From Thermoplasmata archaeon (lineage in GTDB: Archaea > Thermoplasmatota > E2 > UBA9212), in NCBI GenBank assembly GCA_013329495.1, contig DUKC01000120.1, positions 411 to 14,614 on the forward strand: a stretch of DNA of 14,204 nt, read 5' to 3'. A model generated the notes under the pieces. It was not told the DNA's origin, searched no databases, and saw only the letters and a program-made list of their open reading frames with translations. Shown here piece by piece: positions 14,136-14,204 of the stretch (positions are counted from its first letter, which is position 1; every line of letters begins with the position of its first letter). The position numbers and the translations under genes are program-made.

Positions 14136-14204
14136 ATGGCGAAAAGAGTATTGAGCAACAAGAAGCTAATGCGGGATATCTTAAGTGACGAAAAAATTAG
14201 AGAG
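14136..14204 (+). CDS. Start of an unidentified gene, cut by the window edge
   Basis: ATG 14136 opens a frame running to the end of the window (MAKRVLSNKKLMRDILSDEK...), basic and probably helical. A TATA-like TTAAAATATAT (14095-14105) would start transcription near 14126, and TATATAA (14115-14121) is a second candidate. An out-of-frame ATG at 14132 gives only 18 codons. Too short for a family call. Confidence 0.5.
   Translation, partial: MAKRVLSNKKLMRDILSDEKIRE

Overview
The window reads as a chromosomal segment of an archaeon, most likely a euryarchaeon or a related uncultured lineage. Markers are a two-AAA-domain Cdc48/VAT ATPase, an archaeal-type PheS with N-terminal winged-helix repeats, a COG1709-type HTH regulator, an archaeal HemK/Mtq2-like methyltransferase, and a tRNA gene with no encoded CCA. 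Many genes have a TATA-like element 24-28 nt before the start codon (leaderless transcription), and internal operon genes use GGTG-type ribosome sites. Species cannot be named from sequence alone.

Layout. 175-2211 (-): exported lipoprotein glycoside hydrolase (GH63-like). It is divergent from 2510-3625 (+), a class I/II PLP aminotransferase; the shared 298-bp gap holds overlapping palindromes. 3692-4309 (-): HemK-family methyltransferase. 4486-6409 (-): a compact island, read in transcription order: degraded unknown ORF, frameshifted cas6, mntA-like nucleotidyltransferase, hepT-like HEPN gene (5' frame disrupted), a 51-codon ORF, and one orphan CRISPR-type repeat. 6467-6541 (-): tRNA-Arg(CCT), directly upstream of the island. 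6733-7616 (+): COG1709-type regulator followed by a 57-aa four-CxxC zinc protein; 7748-7840 (+): 30-aa single-span membrane peptide. 7871-9695 (-): zinc-ribbon protein then pheS, an operon. 9876-10724 (+): endonuclease IV-like TIM barrel. 10766-12988 (-): Cdc48. 13136-13969 (+): nitrilase-superfamily amidohydrolase. 14136 to the end (+): start of another gene.

Most of the window is ordinary housekeeping sequence: translation (pheS, tRNA, release-factor methylation), protein quality control (Cdc48), DNA repair (endonuclease IV-like) and metabolism. The part deserving attention is 4486-6409. There a CRISPR processing nuclease gene, a HEPN/MNT toxin-antitoxin pair and a single CRISPR repeat lie head to tail on one strand with overlapping or nearly overlapping reading frames. 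No other cas gene and no second repeat is visible. At least three single-base frame disruptions lie inside this island, while the long genes around it are open. It is either a decaying defence-island remnant or, if the disruptions are sequence errors, an unusual operon in which a Cas6 target site sits at the 3' end of the cas6/toxin-antitoxin transcript.
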